64,000 nt of DNA, from the NCBI RefSeq assembly GCF_000439375.1, contig NZ_ATMI01000031.1, forward strand, positions 1 to 64,000. The letters run 5' to 3'. Position 1 is the stretch's first letter; each line of letters begins with the position of its first letter. The stretch is from Tatumella saanichensis (GTDB taxonomy: Bacteria; Pseudomonadota; Gammaproteobacteria; Enterobacterales; Enterobacteriaceae). The notes under the pieces are model-generated. The model was not told where the DNA came from, searched no databases, and saw only the letters and a program-made list of their open reading frames with translations. The position numbers were made by a program, and so were the translations under genes. Below are positions 63,512 to 64,000 of this stretch, in pieces.

Positions 63512-64000
63512 TTATCGAATGGTCATTAGAGGTTTACCTAAACGATTGATATCCACTTCAATACCCAATCCGGGTGCAGTAGGTGCTGAACCAAAACCTT
63601 TCTGAGAGCGCGGTGTATAGCCCGCCAAGTGACCGTCTGTCCAGTCGTTGAAGAATGGTGTCATAAGTAAAGAGTCTGGGCGTGTTGTTGCAGCAATGTG
63701 GCTTGTAGCGGCAGTGATAATATCCCCCCCCCACATATCCTCTACTGAAACAGCCAGATTAAGATCCTGCAGTAAATCTCGAGCTCTGACCACATTTGTC
63801 AGTCCACCCAATTTCCCGAACTTAAGGTTGATAGACACTGCGTTTGCTTCGTATTTTGCACGAAATACTTCATCCTGACTGATAATTGATTCATCAAGAA
63901 CCAGGGGAAGCGCAGATCCGCGGTGCGCAAGAATACAATCAGCAGTGGTACGGCATGGTTGTTCTACATAAACCGGTAGCCCCGCCAGCCCCTGAATTGC
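63512..64000 (-). CDS. enolase-superfamily enzyme (mandelate racemase/muconate-lactonizing type), partial
   Basis: The 5' end lies beyond the window; 162 C-terminal codons are present. Visible barrel motifs are YVEQPCRTTADC, PLVLDES (metal Asp/Glu), AVSINLKFGKLGGLTNV (catalytic Lys region) and VEDMWGGDIITAAT. The EQPC and LDE features suit hydroxyproline/amino-acid epimerase or dehydratase relatives, but this cannot be decided from the fragment. It converges on the MFS gene. Confidence 0.8.
   Translation of the reverse strand, partial: AIQGLAGLPVYVEQPCRTTADCILAHRGSALPLVLDESIISQDEVFRAKYEANAVSINLKFGKLGGLTNVVRARDLLQDLNLAVSVEDMWGGDIITAATSHIAATTRPDSLLMTPFFNDWTDGHLAGYTPRSQKGFGSAPTAPGLGIEVDINRLGKPLMTIR

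Noticed and set aside
1-64000. tRNA, rRNA and CRISPR arrays
   Set aside because: No cloverleaf-type sequences, rRNA blocks or regularly spaced direct repeats were noticed on either strand by eye; a covariance-model scan would be decisive.

Overview
This window looks like chromosomal DNA of a member of the Enterobacterales. Recognisable enterobacterial genes include cbpA-cbpM, bifunctional glutathionylspermidine synthetase/amidase (gsp), sgrR, ecotin, the divergent emtA/ldcA pair, ycdY, glsB and an IS903-type element. Gene order does not follow E. coli, so a less-studied genus (Erwiniaceae-like, for example) is likely, but the genus cannot be fixed from sequence alone. No rRNA, tRNA or CRISPR array was seen.

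Region 1 (0.5-10.5 kb) is a nitrogen-scavenging cluster. An amidase and an M20 carbamoyl-amino-acid/allantoate hydrolase run on the + strand. They converge on a - strand operon: NMT1/SsuA-type ABC transporter (ATPase, permease, binding protein), a second amidase, and an allD-like ureidoglycolate dehydrogenase with a frameshift. Both operons have a -24/-12 (sigma-54) promoter match with an NtrC-like site about 90-110 bp upstream. The same arrangement precedes a permease plus DUF1445 hydro-lyase operon at 14.8-17.2 kb, and a weaker version precedes an APC permease at 59.7 kb. Together they suggest an NtrC regulon spread over the window.

Region 2 (11-36 kb) is mostly core metabolism and envelope biology. 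It holds two drug-efflux MFS pumps with an XRE regulator, cbpAM, a YfdV-type carrier, acetolactate synthase, gsp and acetolactate decarboxylase (the acetoin genes are split by gsp), and sgrR with a small neighbour gene. An SDH-like oxidoreductase, ecotin with Arg at P1, a sugar kinase, a lipid/RNA-type methyltransferase, a TorD-like chaperone and emtA/ldcA follow, then DUF4186, a secreted Ppx/GppA-like protein and a CsbD-like stress protein.

Region 3 (36-46.5 kb) has an Asp/Glu racemase with an FMN alpha-hydroxyacid oxidase, an ATP-dependent dihydroxyacetone kinase behind a strong CRP-like site, an rluA-like gene with an in-frame amber codon, the mesX-mesD folate-independent methionine synthase pair, and a tightly coupled HNH nuclease/SAM methyltransferase pair.

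Region 4 (46.5-64 kb) is accessory and decaying. A deletion scar joins the C-terminal halves of a divergent MFS/LysR pair. Then come an alcohol dehydrogenase with an HxlR regulator, a hydrolase-SnoaL fusion with a LysR regulator, several low-GC orphan genes, a CdiI-type immunity gene with a tiny coupled ORF, a GFA gene with a partial duplicate, an SDR lacking its catalytic Tyr, and a decayed IS903-like element. The window ends in a GntR-linked catabolic cluster: APC permease, GntR, MFS, and an enolase-superfamily enzyme cut by the window edge.
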